Origin: Candidatus Pacearchaeota archaeon CG10_big_fil_rev_8_21_14_0_10_34_76
Lineage (GTDB): Archaea > Nanobdellota > Nanobdellia > Pacearchaeales > GW2011-AR1
Assembly: GCA_002763075.1 (NCBI GenBank)
Contig: PFDB01000002.1
Span: 126,286 to 189,970, forward strand
DNA length: 63,685 nt
Reading direction: 5' to 3'
This document shows positions 1 to 10,590 of the stretch, piece by piece. A model generated the notes under the pieces. It had not been told where the DNA came from and did no database searches. It saw only the letters and a program-made list of their open reading frames with translations. The stretch's first letter is position 1, and every line of letters begins with the position of its first letter. The position numbers and the translations under genes were made by a program.

Positions 1-474
1 TGGTGAAATAAAGTTTCCAAGCCATTTTTTGAATCTTGAAGGGAAGAAAAATAATTGAAGGAGATTTAAAGGGGTATAAGAAGAATCATACTCGAACCCA
101 TATTTTTCAAGAAGGTCTAGCGTGTCTGAATCAATGCTGTGTTGGGGCGCTCTAAAGCCTTTTGGTACCATCTTTAGTTTATTCTTGAATAATTTAAGAA
201 CTGATTTTAATTCATCTTCTTTTTCTGAGAAAGACATTTCATCAAACCGTTTATGTGAAAATCCATGAGATGATATATCCCATCCTTTTTTTTTGAGCTT
301 GGTAAAAATGTCTGGGTGTTCTTGTATGCAGGTCCCAGTTACGAAAAGAGTTGGTTTTATATTGTGTTTGTCGCATAGACCTTCGAATATTGAAAGCCCA
401 ATAGTTATTCCATCAAATTTTCCAGTATGAAGGTCTGGCTCAACGTCTATACTAAAAATTATTTTATTTGACAT
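1..474 (-). CDS. Polysaccharide deacetylase-like protein (partial, C-terminus off window)
   Basis: Reverse-strand reading from ATG at 474: MSNKIIFSIDVEPDLHTGKFDGITIGLSIFEGLCDKHNIKPTLFVTG...GWDISSHGFSHKRFDEMS; NodB-like SxDxE and SHGFSH motifs. Confidence 0.8.
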   Translation of the reverse strand, partial: MSNKIIFSIDVEPDLHTGKFDGITIGLSIFEGLCDKHNIKPTLFVTGTCIQEHPDIFTKLKKKGWDISSHGFSHKRFDEMSFSEKEDELKSVLKLFKNKLKMVPKGFRAPQHSIDSDTLDLLEKYGFEYDSSYTPLNLLQLFFFPSRFKKWLGNFISP

Positions 475-1147
475 TCCCTATCTTTTCGACAACAAAATGG
501 ACAAAGAAGCCAAAATGCTGCTTACTAATTTTATTTAAGTAATTGTCAAGTCTATTAAATATATTTGCTGTTTGAATATGAGGTTCTGTCCAATAAGAAA
601 CTAATCTGAATCCTGATTTATTAACAATTTTTTGAATTTCATTTTTTGTGAAGCTTTTTTCATATCCTAAATCCCAAGTTCCAAGATGCATTTTGATATT
701 CTTTGTTATATGAAAGAAAGAAAATTTATTTGGGACAGTTATATATGCTAGTCCATGGGGCTTCATTATCCTATTCAACTCCCTCATTACAGAAAGAGAC
801 CTTGGCATGTGCTCAAATACGCCTAATGAAAAGACCTTGGTGAAAAAATTATCTGGGAAGGATGTTTTTTCCATATCTGCTACACGAGTTTTCACTCTTT
901 TGTCCTTATTGAGCTTTATAGCTATTGGAGAGATATCTATCTCGTGACAATCTGCGCCTGTTTTGTCAGTTATATCAGAAAGATGTGCTCCAACTGCACA
1001 CCCTATATCGAAAACAACGTCTCCCTTTTTTATTTTCAGAATATTGATTATTTTGTCCGCATTTGAGCCTGTTTTGCCATAGTAAGAACCATCAGTAGAA
1101 ACTCTGTCTTCCCAATATTTTTTCCATTCATTCTGTAACTGTGCCAT
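464..1147 (-). CDS. Class I SAM-dependent methyltransferase
   Basis: VFDIGCAVGAHLSDI motif I and SLGVFEHMPRS. Confidence 0.8.
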   Translation of the reverse strand: MAQLQNEWKKYWEDRVSTDGSYYGKTGSNADKIINILKIKKGDVVFDIGCAVGAHLSDITDKTGADCHEIDISPIAIKLNKDKRVKTRVADMEKTSFPDNFFTKVFSLGVFEHMPRSLSVMRELNRIMKPHGLAYITVPNKFSFFHITKNIKMHLGTWDLGYEKSFTKNEIQKIVNKSGFRLVSYWTEPHIQTANIFNRLDNYLNKISKQHFGFFVHFVVEKIGNVK

Positions 1148-1158
1148 TTTATTATTGA

Positions 1159-2238
1159 TTATGAAAAGAGCTTATAAATTTTGTGAATTCTTTTGGATAT
1201 ACTTGACCAGCTATATTCTTGTGAAATCTTTTTTCCATTAAGTCCTATTTTTTTAGCATTAGATTTTTGATTTATTAACTGAGCGATTTTTTCTGCTAAA
1301 TCGACTGAGCTACCTGGTTTGGCCAAAACAATATTTTCATTGTTTTTGAATACTCTTCTCATTCCTGGCAGATCTGATGCAATCACCGGTCTGCCGGATG
1401 CAAGCCCTTCAAGAAGGGCTGGCCAAGGGAGGGCCTCCCACATAGATGGGAATACAAGCATCTCAGATGAAGAAATTCCGGAAAAGAGAGTTTTTCTATC
1501 AGAGATAAACCCCTTCCATATTAAGCTCTTATTTTTATATCTTGAGGAAAGAGTCTTGTAATAAGAACCCTCATTTTTTCCAAAAATAACTAGTTTGTAT
1601 TCTGGAAATCTTTTTGAAATTTCTTGAAATGCCTCCAGAAGATATTCAAGTCCCTTTTGCTTATGTATTCTACCTACGAAAGAGATTATTTTTTCATTCT
1701 TGGATAGTTTTATCTTTTTATAAATGTCTATATCAACTCCATTTGGAATATATTCTATCTTTGAGGAGAATATTTCTTTTTCTAACAACTCCTTATCTGC
1801 AAGACTAACTGAAATTACCTTATCTGCAGACCTAAGAAAATTTTTGAAAAAAAACCAAAGAAATTTATTTTCATAAAACTTGAATCCTGTGATACCATGC
1901 ACAGTGATTATTATTTTGTATCTAATTTTTAGTATTGGTGCTAGAATATAAAGAAGGTTTTCATGAATATGGATAACATCATATTTTTTTTTAGAAAATA
2001 ATAAAAAAAATGAGTATAATGTAGCTGAAATGAAAAATGACAGGTTCTTTATCAATCCTGGATTTTTCAAGATAGGAAGCCCGATCTTTTTTTTACATTT
2101 TGAATTTTTCTGGGTCAGAACAGTTACATTTTCAATCCGAGAGCTTATTTCATAAATATGTGTTTCGCTCCCTCCTTCTAACGGAGGTGTCAACCCAATC
2201 ATCAATGTTCTTGGCTCACCTTGATTTTGTTTTTTCAT
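1159..2238 (-). CDS. Glycosyltransferase family 4 (GT-B)
   Basis: ISFVGRIHKQKGLEYLLEA; VFPSMWEALPWPALLEGLASGRPVIAS. Confidence 0.9.
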   Translation of the reverse strand: MKKQNQGEPRTLMIGLTPPLEGGSETHIYEISSRIENVTVLTQKNSKCKKKIGLPILKNPGLIKNLSFFISATLYSFFLLFSKKKYDVIHIHENLLYILAPILKIRYKIIITVHGITGFKFYENKFLWFFFKNFLRSADKVISVSLADKELLEKEIFSSKIEYIPNGVDIDIYKKIKLSKNEKIISFVGRIHKQKGLEYLLEAFQEISKRFPEYKLVIFGKNEGSYYKTLSSRYKNKSLIWKGFISDRKTLFSGISSSEMLVFPSMWEALPWPALLEGLASGRPVIASDLPGMRRVFKNNENIVLAKPGSSVDLAEKIAQLINQKSNAKKIGLNGKKISQEYSWSSISKRIHKIYKLFS

Positions 2239-3208
2239 ATATTCTCCTTAATAATTTTGATTTTTTTGATAGATTCCTTAAGGATGCATAAAAAAGACTT
2301 GTAGAAAAAATTAGTTGTGGAGTTATCTTGCCTCCAAATCTTTCCTTAAATTTATTTATATTGTATAACTTATCTCCCTTTCTTGCATCAACATCGTACC
2401 CTCCAAAATCAAAATATTTCATTCCAGAACTCTTGCTATATAATATGAGGTTCCAATAAAGGAATGGCATTGTTTGCAGCTTTAATCCTTTTTCTGTACA
2501 GGACGTCAGATTTAATATAGAATATTCCTTGTTAACATCCAGAAGAATAAGTCCCCCTCCCAAAATTTTGTTCTTCAATTTTATGAGAAATAGCTTTCCT
2601 GTCCCTTCCTCAATTAACTTTTTCAGGAATTCTTTTTTTTCCGGCTGAAATCTTCCTTCTTCTGCCGTTTTTTTATACAGCTCATAAAAACTGTTTATCT
2701 CATTAGGTTCCATTGGCTCTGTAAAAGAAAGTCCATTTCTTTTTGCATAATTCACTCCCCACCTAATTGACTTTTTCTCCATGTTACTGAATAATGCAGA
2801 TTCACTCAGAGATAAATCTAACATTGATGTATGGCTTGTTGTTTTATGAAATCCGCCTTTGATAAATTCATTTTCTTCAGGAGATATAACATTCGCATAA
2901 CATTCTCCATATGCGTAATCTCTTGAGGTTTTTTTGAACATCTTTAAAACCCTGACTGAAACTGATTTATCTAAAACGATTGGACTTCCTTCTGCAAGAA
3001 GTATCTTCTTTTTTCCTAGAAATGGGAAGTTTTTTGTTTTCTCAAATGCTACAATTCCTCCTGAAATGATTCCGTTTTCTTCAATTAATGTGAATATTGG
3101 TTTTTGGCCTGCTGACTCTCTGGATTTTATCCAACCGATGCTTTGATATGTGCTTCCATTGGAAGCCTTCCAGATTTTCTGCCATTGTTTCTCTAATTTT
3201 TTATCCAT
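2216..3208 (-). CDS. FemAB/GNAT-like aminoacyl/acyl transferase
   Basis: WIKSRESAGQKPIF N-terminus and FDFGGYDVDARKGDKLYNINKFKERFGG C-terminus typical of FemAB-like acyltransferases. Confidence 0.7.
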   Translation of the reverse strand: MDKKLEKQWQKIWKASNGSTYQSIGWIKSRESAGQKPIFTLIEENGIISGGIVAFEKTKNFPFLGKKKILLAEGSPIVLDKSVSVRVLKMFKKTSRDYAYGECYANVISPEENEFIKGGFHKTTSHTSMLDLSLSESALFSNMEKKSIRWGVNYAKRNGLSFTEPMEPNEINSFYELYKKTAEEGRFQPEKKEFLKKLIEEGTGKLFLIKLKNKILGGGLILLDVNKEYSILNLTSCTEKGLKLQTMPFLYWNLILYSKSSGMKYFDFGGYDVDARKGDKLYNINKFKERFGGKITPQLIFSTSLFYASLRNLSKKSKLLRRIYEKTKSR

Positions 3209-4361
3209 TTTTTTCTAGCCTTCTAAGTAATTTAAGATATTTGCCATAGATAATATCTTCTGAGAAATCTCTTTCTATTATCTTTCTTGCTAGAATTGAC
3301 CTTTTTTTTCTATATTCTTTGTCATTTATCAGTTTTTTTAACTCGTCTATTGCCTCTGTTTTTTTCATTGTGAAGAAGCCATATTCTTCCTTGCCTTCAT
3401 TCAATGCGACTATTGGAATCCCGCATGCAGCTGCTTCTGTTGTAGAACGAGAGACATTTCTTTGCTGTTCTACTTGCAAGAATATATCCATTTTTTGAAG
3501 AAAAAAAGGAAGATTATTATTATCTATCCTGTTGAGATATTTTGCATTATTTATCATTAAATTAGACTTCAGCCTCTCAAAATAATTTTTCTCGAAAGAG
3601 GGGTCAAGAGGACCTACCCAAAAAAACTCAGTATTCTTATTTCCTCTTGATGCTTTCTGGAAAATTTTGAGAGCTATTTCCGGATGTTTTATTGGGGCTA
3701 ATCTTCCAACATACGCAATAGAAATTTTGTTCTTTTTCTTAGATTTTTTTAAGGGTTTGAATAACTTTGTATCTACGCCATGGGGGATTGTAAATATCTG
3801 AGCACCATTACGTTTTTTGGAATTCATGAATTCATGTTCTGAAGAATTTACTGGAATCATAACGTCTGGCAGTTTCAATGTTAAATTATTATAAATTTTT
3901 ATCAGGAAAATGAAAAACTTGGAGTAAAGATTTCTGCCACGCTCTTTGAAAACCTCCTTGCTCATGGTTTCGTACATAAGAGCTCCCCCTCTACAAATTA
4001 TTTTTGTACCTAAAAATTTAACAAAAATTGTAGAGGCCAGTTCTGTCTCGCCGACAATCAGGGCATTTATTTTTTCTGATTTTGCTAATTTATATAAATA
4101 TTTAGCCGTGACAAAAAGGCGCAAAGAATAAGCTATTGGGTTAAACCTCTTACCCCTTTTCCTAGAAGGAGTGTATCTAACTTTAATAACTCCCCTACCA
4201 AAATGAATGTCTTCATCATCGCATTTTTCATCCTCAAATCTATGTGCTAAAACCACCACATTATGTCCTCTTCTTGCTAACCAGTGAGAAAGAGTTTTGA
4301 CAAATAGATCTGTGCCACCCTTATCATAATGCCATGATCCAACTTGAAACATTATATTCAT
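3201..4361 (-). CDS. Glycosyltransferase family 4
   Basis: GGTDLFVKTLSHWLARRGHNVVVLA; IAYVGRLAPIKHPEIAL; VSRSTTEAAACGIPIVAL. Confidence 0.88.
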   Translation of the reverse strand: MNIMFQVGSWHYDKGGTDLFVKTLSHWLARRGHNVVVLAHRFEDEKCDDEDIHFGRGVIKVRYTPSRKRGKRFNPIAYSLRLFVTAKYLYKLAKSEKINALIVGETELASTIFVKFLGTKIICRGGALMYETMSKEVFKERGRNLYSKFFIFLIKIYNNLTLKLPDVMIPVNSSEHEFMNSKKRNGAQIFTIPHGVDTKLFKPLKKSKKKNKISIAYVGRLAPIKHPEIALKIFQKASRGNKNTEFFWVGPLDPSFEKNYFERLKSNLMINNAKYLNRIDNNNLPFFLQKMDIFLQVEQQRNVSRSTTEAAACGIPIVALNEGKEEYGFFTMKKTEAIDELKKLINDKEYRKKRSILARKIIERDFSEDIIYGKYLKLLRRLEKNG

Positions 4362-4391
4362 AAAATCTGAATGAGATTATAATTTAAAATA

Positions 4392-5054
4392 CTATGGTTT
4401 TCTTGCGATTATTAAGCCTGCTCTCCAGAAAAATGGCTTTGTTTCTAGAATTTTATAGTGATTGTTTCTTAAAACAACTAGAATATCTGCTGTTGAAACC
4501 TTGTGACAAAGATCTTCATCATTTCCAAAGACATTCTTACTTAAATTCGGCCTGGTTATTTCAAACCTTGTTTTTTTGGTAATTAATGTTAAAAGTTGTT
4601 TGAGCTTATTCTGGCGATTTGGATAACGCAAGAAAAGAAGGCCGCGAGGCCTTAGAACTTTATTGATCTCGAACAACATTTTTCTTGGTTCTAGGACGTG
4701 CTCAATTGTCTCAGCACTTATAACTACATCGAAACTATTTTTGGGGAAATCTAAGTGGGTGACATCCATAACTCTAAATTTTGCTTTTTTAGCCTTGTTT
4801 GCTTCCCTTACAAATAATGGGGAAATATCTACTCCAGTTACGACATAACCCTTAGTTGAAAGAAAATTTGCAACTTGCCCTGCTCCAGAACCTAAATCCA
4901 ATATCTTAGCGCCCTTGGGAGCCATTTGGAGTATTTTGTTTAAGTATTTAGAATAAACTGAAATATCATGTTTTTTCAGCTGGGCTAAATAGGGCTTGGA
5001 ACTTGAGTAAAATTCCTTCATTGATTTCTTAATCTTTTTTACGTCCACCTTCAT
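4392..5054 (-). CDS. Class I SAM-dependent methyltransferase
   Basis: ILDLGSGAGQVANFL, DVVISAETIEHVLEP. Confidence 0.85.
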   Translation of the reverse strand: MKVDVKKIKKSMKEFYSSSKPYLAQLKKHDISVYSKYLNKILQMAPKGAKILDLGSGAGQVANFLSTKGYVVTGVDISPLFVREANKAKKAKFRVMDVTHLDFPKNSFDVVISAETIEHVLEPRKMLFEINKVLRPRGLLFLRYPNRQNKLKQLLTLITKKTRFEITRPNLSKNVFGNDEDLCHKVSTADILVVLRNNHYKILETKPFFWRAGLIIARKP

Positions 5055-6678
5055 CGTTAGTTAATTTATTTATTATTTTATAAATCCTTTCAGTCGCCTT
5101 GCCATCCAGATTATAATAATACTTCCTTAGAAACCTTGCCCCGTTGTCTAATAATGGTTTGAGAATATTATTATCCTTCAGGATTTTTTGTATAAACTCT
5201 GTGGCTTGTTTTTTATTATTAAACTCTATGGCTGCATTTTCTTTTGTCCAAGGTAATGTTCCGAGAGAGTTTGGAAAATTAAAAATAAAAACTGGCTTCT
5301 TAAACATCATTGCTTCCAATGCAACAGTAGAACTGAGAGTAATAAAATAGTCACATGAAGTTAATGCTTCAAAGGTATCTAACTTCTTATCCAAAATAAC
5401 TGCATTTATTTTATTCTCTTTTATTCTATGCTTATAGAATGATATGTCTTTTTCAGCAGGGTGTGGTTTTATTATTATTTGTATTTGCTTAAATTTCTTT
5501 AACACATCCATAGTACCATTAAAGTATTTGTCTCTCAAAATGTCTATAAGTGGCTGTGTGGCAATCAAAAATATTTTTTTGTCTTTGTCAATGCCGTATT
5601 TCTCTATAAATTTCTCTCTTAAATCTGGCATTAGATAATTCTTAATCTTATCATATCTGGGCTGTCCAACTACTTCAATCATTTTCTTATTATATTTTAA
5701 CTCTTTAACCAGAATATTTTTCACTTCTGGTCCAAAAACACAAAAAACATCTGGAAATGTTTTGTTTTCCTTATTTTCACCGAGTTGAAAGTAGCCTTCA
5801 TGCAATTTGTAGACGACCCCATGCTGCAACGCAATAGTCTTGATTCCCTTCTCTCTTGCAGCATAAATTAAAATTTGCTCCCATCCTCCCCGTTCATTCT
5901 GCAATAAAATTGCTTCTGGATGGACTTTATTTAAAAAATTCCTGGACATCTCAAGCAATTTCATTTTTCTTGGCAGAACAACTTGAAAATAATAATCAAA
6001 AAAATTCATTAATCTCTCGCCTAAAATATCTCCTTTTTCATAAAGAATCTTATGCAAATCACTACTTCCTTTGATTTTTCTCCAAATCTTTCTAAAATGT
6101 CTTCTTGCTCTAAATTGTTTAATTAATACATTTAAATTCCAGAAAGATTCGATTGAAGCGTAGGGAGAATCAGGTCTTTTTACTCTTCTGTTAAATAAAT
6201 TCAAGAAAGATTCAAGAGAACGTGTCTGCAATATCTGTAATTCCCCAATTGAAAGTGTTGATTTTCCGAATTTTTGGTTTTCTTTAATTAAAGAATCAAA
6301 AAAATCATCAACTTTTTCATAATTTTTTGTTTCTGGATTATATACATCCTTCCAATATCTGTCCATTGTTACAAAAGTTACTGGATCTTTCTTCTTTTTG
6401 TAGCTGGAATAAACTATCATTCCAATAAAACCATTTAAGAAATCAATTAACAATTCAATTTTTGGAAAAATATTCATCCTAAGATTCAATTCTTTTTTAG
6501 GGAGGGGGACTTTCCTTTGATACTGGTTCATCTCCTGACAGACGCCTATGATGCAAAACCACCATAAATTTATTCCATTATATTCAAAGTAATCATATAA
6601 CTTTTTTCCACTTACTTCTTTATCCTTTAACTTGTGTGCCCAAGTAAAAAAACTCTCTTTAATTTCTTTCTCATTCAT
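5029..6678 (-). CDS. Capsule/glycerophosphotransferase or epimerase-like GT-B fold protein
   Basis: TIALQHGVVYK, IIIKPHPAEKD, YFITLSSTVALEAMMFKKPVFIFN. Confidence 0.6.
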   Translation of the reverse strand: MNEKEIKESFFTWAHKLKDKEVSGKKLYDYFEYNGINLWWFCIIGVCQEMNQYQRKVPLPKKELNLRMNIFPKIELLIDFLNGFIGMIVYSSYKKKKDPVTFVTMDRYWKDVYNPETKNYEKVDDFFDSLIKENQKFGKSTLSIGELQILQTRSLESFLNLFNRRVKRPDSPYASIESFWNLNVLIKQFRARRHFRKIWRKIKGSSDLHKILYEKGDILGERLMNFFDYYFQVVLPRKMKLLEMSRNFLNKVHPEAILLQNERGGWEQILIYAAREKGIKTIALQHGVVYKLHEGYFQLGENKENKTFPDVFCVFGPEVKNILVKELKYNKKMIEVVGQPRYDKIKNYLMPDLREKFIEKYGIDKDKKIFLIATQPLIDILRDKYFNGTMDVLKKFKQIQIIIKPHPAEKDISFYKHRIKENKINAVILDKKLDTFEALTSCDYFITLSSTVALEAMMFKKPVFIFNFPNSLGTLPWTKENAAIEFNNKKQATEFIQKILKDNNILKPLLDNGARFLRKYYYNLDGKATERIYKIINKLTNDEGGRKKD

Positions 6679-6794
6679 CCCTGTACCACCCCGGAAAATT
6701 TCCGATAGGATATTTTATTTTAAAGACCTTATGCGAAGACCTTACAAGTTCAACCATCTTTCCAATGAGCCGTGGAATCTTTAATAGTTATGCT

Positions 6795-6839
6795 TTTATT
6801 TATCCCCACCTAATTAATTTGGTATTTAGGATAAATAAA
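6795..6839. promoter_or_regulatory. Inverted repeat between divergent glycan operons
   Basis: TTTATTTATCC (6795-6805) / GGATAAATAAA (6829-6839), perfect 11-bp arms. Confidence 0.4.
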
Positions 6840-6917
6840 CTTAACCTCTGTAGCACATAAGCGCTGTATGCCAAAGGCCATCGTTAAACTTAAATACCTC
6901 CAGCGTTAAAATTTGAC

Positions 6918-7940
6918 ATGGAAGAGATATTCAAGGATAAGACTGTTTTGATTACAGGTGGGACAGGTTTTATAGGTCGCCATCTTATTAAAGATATTTT
7001 AAAGTTTAATCCTAAAAGTATTCGTGTTTTGAGCAGAGATGAACTTAAGCACTATGATTTAAAGCAGGTTTTTACTGATGTTAAAGTTAAAAGTTTTATA
7101 GGAGATGTTAGAGATTATGAAAGATTAAAAAGAGCTATGAATGGGTGCGATATAGTCATCCATGCTGCAGCACTTAAAAGAATTGATCTTATTGAGTACA
7201 ATACTGAAGAATGTATTAAAACAAATATACTGGGCACACTGAATGTTGTTCATGCTTGTCTTGAAACTGGAGTCTCCAAGGCAGTTTATATCTCTACAGA
7301 TAAGGCATGTTTACCAGTAAACACTTATGGTGCTTCAAAATTTTTGGGAGAGAGAATATTCATTGAGAGCAATTATAGCAAAGGAGATCATAAAACTTTA
7401 TTTGTGTGTGTAAGATATGGAAATGTTTTGGAAAGCACTGGATCTCTAATACCCATGATCAGGGAGAAAATTATTAAGAATGAAGATTTAACTATCACTG
7501 ATCATAAAATGACCAGATTCTTTATCACACCGGCCAAGGCAATAGCCCTTATCTTTAATTCTCTAAAATATGGTGTAGGCGGAGAAATATTTATTCCAAA
7601 GCCTGATGGGTTTAAGATTATAGATGTTATACAGGCGATAAAAGATTTATATAAATATGACAAGGAAATTAAAACTGTAGGAATTAGGCCTGGTGAAAAG
7701 ATTCATGAAGTTTTAGTTAATTCACAAGAAGTGCCAAGAACATTAGATATGGGGGAGTTTTTTGTCATAACTTCTCAGATAGAGAGGTACCAAAGTAATA
7801 TTAAGCACTCGTACTTATTGGGCAAACCTTCTGTTAATTATCAAGAATATACTTCAAATGACAATCTTCTTTCTATAGATGCTCTGAAGAACAGATTAGC
7901 TGAAATAGGGGTTGATGCAATCAATACACACAATGATTGA
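6918..7940 (+). CDS. pseB: UDP-GlcNAc 4,6-dehydratase/5-epimerase, PseB-like (SDR)
   Basis: VLITGGTGFIGRHLIKDILKFNPKSIRVLSRDE; YISTDKACLPVNTYGASKFLGE. Confidence 0.85.
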   Translation: MEEIFKDKTVLITGGTGFIGRHLIKDILKFNPKSIRVLSRDELKHYDLKQVFTDVKVKSFIGDVRDYERLKRAMNGCDIVIHAAALKRIDLIEYNTEECIKTNILGTLNVVHACLETGVSKAVYISTDKACLPVNTYGASKFLGERIFIESNYSKGDHKTLFVCVRYGNVLESTGSLIPMIREKIIKNEDLTITDHKMTRFFITPAKAIALIFNSLKYGVGGEIFIPKPDGFKIIDVIQAIKDLYKYDKEIKTVGIRPGEKIHEVLVNSQEVPRTLDMGEFFVITSQIERYQSNIKHSYLLGKPSVNYQEYTSNDNLLSIDALKNRLAEIGVDAINTHND

Positions 7941-8610
7941 AAAAACACCACAAATGGAAAACTGGGCAGGGGAATTTGGTAAGGACTACACAGACAGAAA
8001 TCCCATTACAATTGAACAGCTCAATGCACTTTATGTTCAAAACCTTGGGATCACAAGGGACAAAATCAACGAGCTGTTTTTTAAAGATCTTCAAGTAGGC
8101 TCGGTGTTGGAGGTCGGCTCAAATGTAGGTGTTCAGTTAATTTCCCTTCATGATAAATTGGGACTTAGAAATCTTTATGGAGTTGAGATTCAAAACTATG
8201 CGGTGGATAAGTCCAAAGAGCTAACCAAGGGAAAAGACATTCATAATATAACTGGCTCAGCATTAAATCTTCCATTTAAAGATAAATCCTTTGACTTGGT
8301 AATGACAAATGGAGTTCTAATTCATATTTCTCCAGAAGATATTAATAAAGTAATGGAGGAAATCCATAGATGTGCAAAAAAGTATATTTTTGGTTATGAA
8401 TACTTTGCTGAGGATTACATGGGGGTTGATTACAGAGGTAACAAGAATCTTTTATGGAAAACAAATTTTGCAAAGCTATTTTTAGATAATTTCCCTGACT
8501 TAAGTTTAGTGAAGGAGGATAAATATCCTTATCTATCGGATTCTTCTTTGAAAGATCAAGCATTTTTATTAGTTAAAGATGAAAATACCTTACGGAAAAC
8601 AAACAATTGA
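7912..8610 (+). CDS. Pseudaminic acid biosynthesis-associated methylase
   Basis: WAGEFGKDYTDRNP N-terminus and VLEVGSNVGVQL; position between pseB and pseC. Confidence 0.75.
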   Translation: MMQSIHTMIEKTPQMENWAGEFGKDYTDRNPITIEQLNALYVQNLGITRDKINELFFKDLQVGSVLEVGSNVGVQLISLHDKLGLRNLYGVEIQNYAVDKSKELTKGKDIHNITGSALNLPFKDKSFDLVMTNGVLIHISPEDINKVMEEIHRCAKKYIFGYEYFAEDYMGVDYRGNKNLLWKTNFAKLFLDNFPDLSLVKEDKYPYLSDSSLKDQAFLLVKDENTLRKTNN

Positions 8611-9733
8611 CAAAGAGGATGTTCTGGCAGTTATAGGAGTGTTAGAGAGTGATTTCCTGACGACTGGGCCAAAAGTGAAGGAATTTGAAGAATCCTTTGC
8701 GGCTGCCGTTGGGGCAAAATATGCAGTAGCAGTTTCAAGCGGTACTGCTGCCCTTCATCTGGCATGTATGGCTATTGGTTTAAAAGAATCAGATGAAGTT
8801 ATAACTTCACCAATGACTTTTGTTGCATCTTCAAATTGTGTATTATATTGTAACGCAAAACCTGTTTTTGTAGATATTACTAAAAACGGCTTAATTGACA
8901 ATGAGAAAATAGAAGAAAAAATAACTTCAAAAACAAAAGCAATTATTCCTGTTCATTATTCCGGTTTAATCTGCGATATGAGCGAGATAAACAGAGTTGC
9001 CAAGAAACACAAATTATATGTAATTGAAGATGCCTGTCATGCCCTTGGAGCAAAATACGAGAATTCTAAGGCTGGAGACTGCGAGTATTCTGACTTAGCA
9101 ATATTTAGCTTTCATCCAGTTAAACATATTACAACTGCGGAAGGAGGGATGATAACAACTAATTCTAAGCAGCTGTATGAAAAATTGTTGATGCTTAGAA
9201 CTCATGGGATTACCAGAGACCAAAATAAATTAATAAAAAATAACCCTGAGCCATGGTACTATGAAATGCAGGAGCTTGGGTATAATTACAGGATAACTGA
9301 TGTTCAGTGTGCTTTGGGTGCATCTCAACTAAAAAAACTGCCAAAATTTATAGAATTGAGAAGAGATATTGCTAAAAAATACAACTCTTTTTTTAAAGAC
9401 CTAAAAGATATAACCATATTAAAGGAAAAGGAAAATCAATTTAATTCATATCATTTATATTTAATAAAAGTTAAAAATGAAGAAACGAGACTAAAACTAT
9501 TTAATTACCTACATGAAAAAGGAATTTTTTGTCAGGTGCATTATATTCCAGTTTATTGGCAACCATATTATAAAAAAATAGGATATTCTGTCGGAATTTG
9601 TCCCAATGCTGAAGAATTTTATAAGAGAATTATCAGTCTGCCAATTTATCCAGGATTAACAAGAGAAGAGCAAGAATATGTTATAGATAAAATAAGAGAA
9701 TTTATAATTAAAAGTCAAAAGAATACCATCTAA
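8579..9733 (+). CDS. pseC: DegT/DnrJ/EryC1 aminotransferase, PseC-like
   Basis: IPYGKQTIDKEDVLAV, AVSSGTAALHLA, FSFHPVKHITTAEGGM (PLP lysine). Confidence 0.88.
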   Translation: MKIPYGKQTIDKEDVLAVIGVLESDFLTTGPKVKEFEESFAAAVGAKYAVAVSSGTAALHLACMAIGLKESDEVITSPMTFVASSNCVLYCNAKPVFVDITKNGLIDNEKIEEKITSKTKAIIPVHYSGLICDMSEINRVAKKHKLYVIEDACHALGAKYENSKAGDCEYSDLAIFSFHPVKHITTAEGGMITTNSKQLYEKLLMLRTHGITRDQNKLIKNNPEPWYYEMQELGYNYRITDVQCALGASQLKKLPKFIELRRDIAKKYNSFFKDLKDITILKEKENQFNSYHLYLIKVKNEETRLKLFNYLHEKGIFCQVHYIPVYWQPYYKKIGYSVGICPNAEEFYKRIISLPIYPGLTREEQEYVIDKIREFIIKSQKNTI

Positions 9734-9788
9734 TCCAATGTTTTATTTGATTAGATAAAAATATAAATCTCGCCTTCGGTATAAAACT

Positions 9789-10550
9789 ATGAAACAGAGC
9801 ATTATTATACAAGCAAGAATGAGTTCTACCAGACTTCCAGGTAAAGTTATGCTCAACCTGGCTGGAAAGCCAGTTTTACTCCATGTTTATGAGAGATGTA
9901 AGAATGCGAAGGTAGATGATGTTATTATAGCCACTACAACAAACAAAAGTGATGACATAATAGAAGAGTTTTGTAAAAAAAATAATATTCTCTATTTTAG
10001 GGGTTCGGAAGAGGATGTATTGGACAGGTATTACCAATGTGCAAAAAAATTCAAAGTAGACATAATTGTCAGAGTAACTTCGGACTGTCCTCTGATTTCT
10101 TCGGAGATAATAGATGAGGGGATAGAGAAGTTTAGAGCAGAAAAAGTAGATTATTTAACAAATGTCTCTCTTAGAAGTTTTCCTAGAGGACTGGATTTTG
10201 AAGTATTTAGTTTTGATACCTTGGAGAAAGACTATAATTTAGCGAAGAAGAAACACGAGCGGGAGCACGTAACTCCGTTTATTTATAGTAACCCCAGTTT
10301 GTTTAAAATTGGAATTTTTCTGGCTCATGAAAAGATTAGGCGTCCAGATATGAGACTATGTTTAGACACAAAAGAAGATATGGAATTATTAGAGATAATT
10401 TACAAAGAACTGTATAGTGAAGATACTATTCAGTTGGAAAAGGTTATCCAATTTTTAACTAAAAATCCAGACCTCATAAAACTTAATCAAGATAGCGAAA
10501 AAGAACATTTAGAGAGAAGTAAAGAAGTAAAACAGAGTTTTACAAAATAG
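9789..10550 (+). CDS. Cytidylyltransferase (SpsF/PseF-like)
   Basis: IIIQARMSSTRLPGKVMLNLAGKPVLLHVYER. Confidence 0.85.
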   Translation: MKQSIIIQARMSSTRLPGKVMLNLAGKPVLLHVYERCKNAKVDDVIIATTTNKSDDIIEEFCKKNNILYFRGSEEDVLDRYYQCAKKFKVDIIVRVTSDCPLISSEIIDEGIEKFRAEKVDYLTNVSLRSFPRGLDFEVFSFDTLEKDYNLAKKKHEREHVTPFIYSNPSLFKIGIFLAHEKIRRPDMRLCLDTKEDMELLEIIYKELYSEDTIQLEKVIQFLTKNPDLIKLNQDSEKEHLERSKEVKQSFTK

Positions 10551-10590
10551 CTTTAGAAACATTTTTATAGCAAATGTATATCGTGATTTA

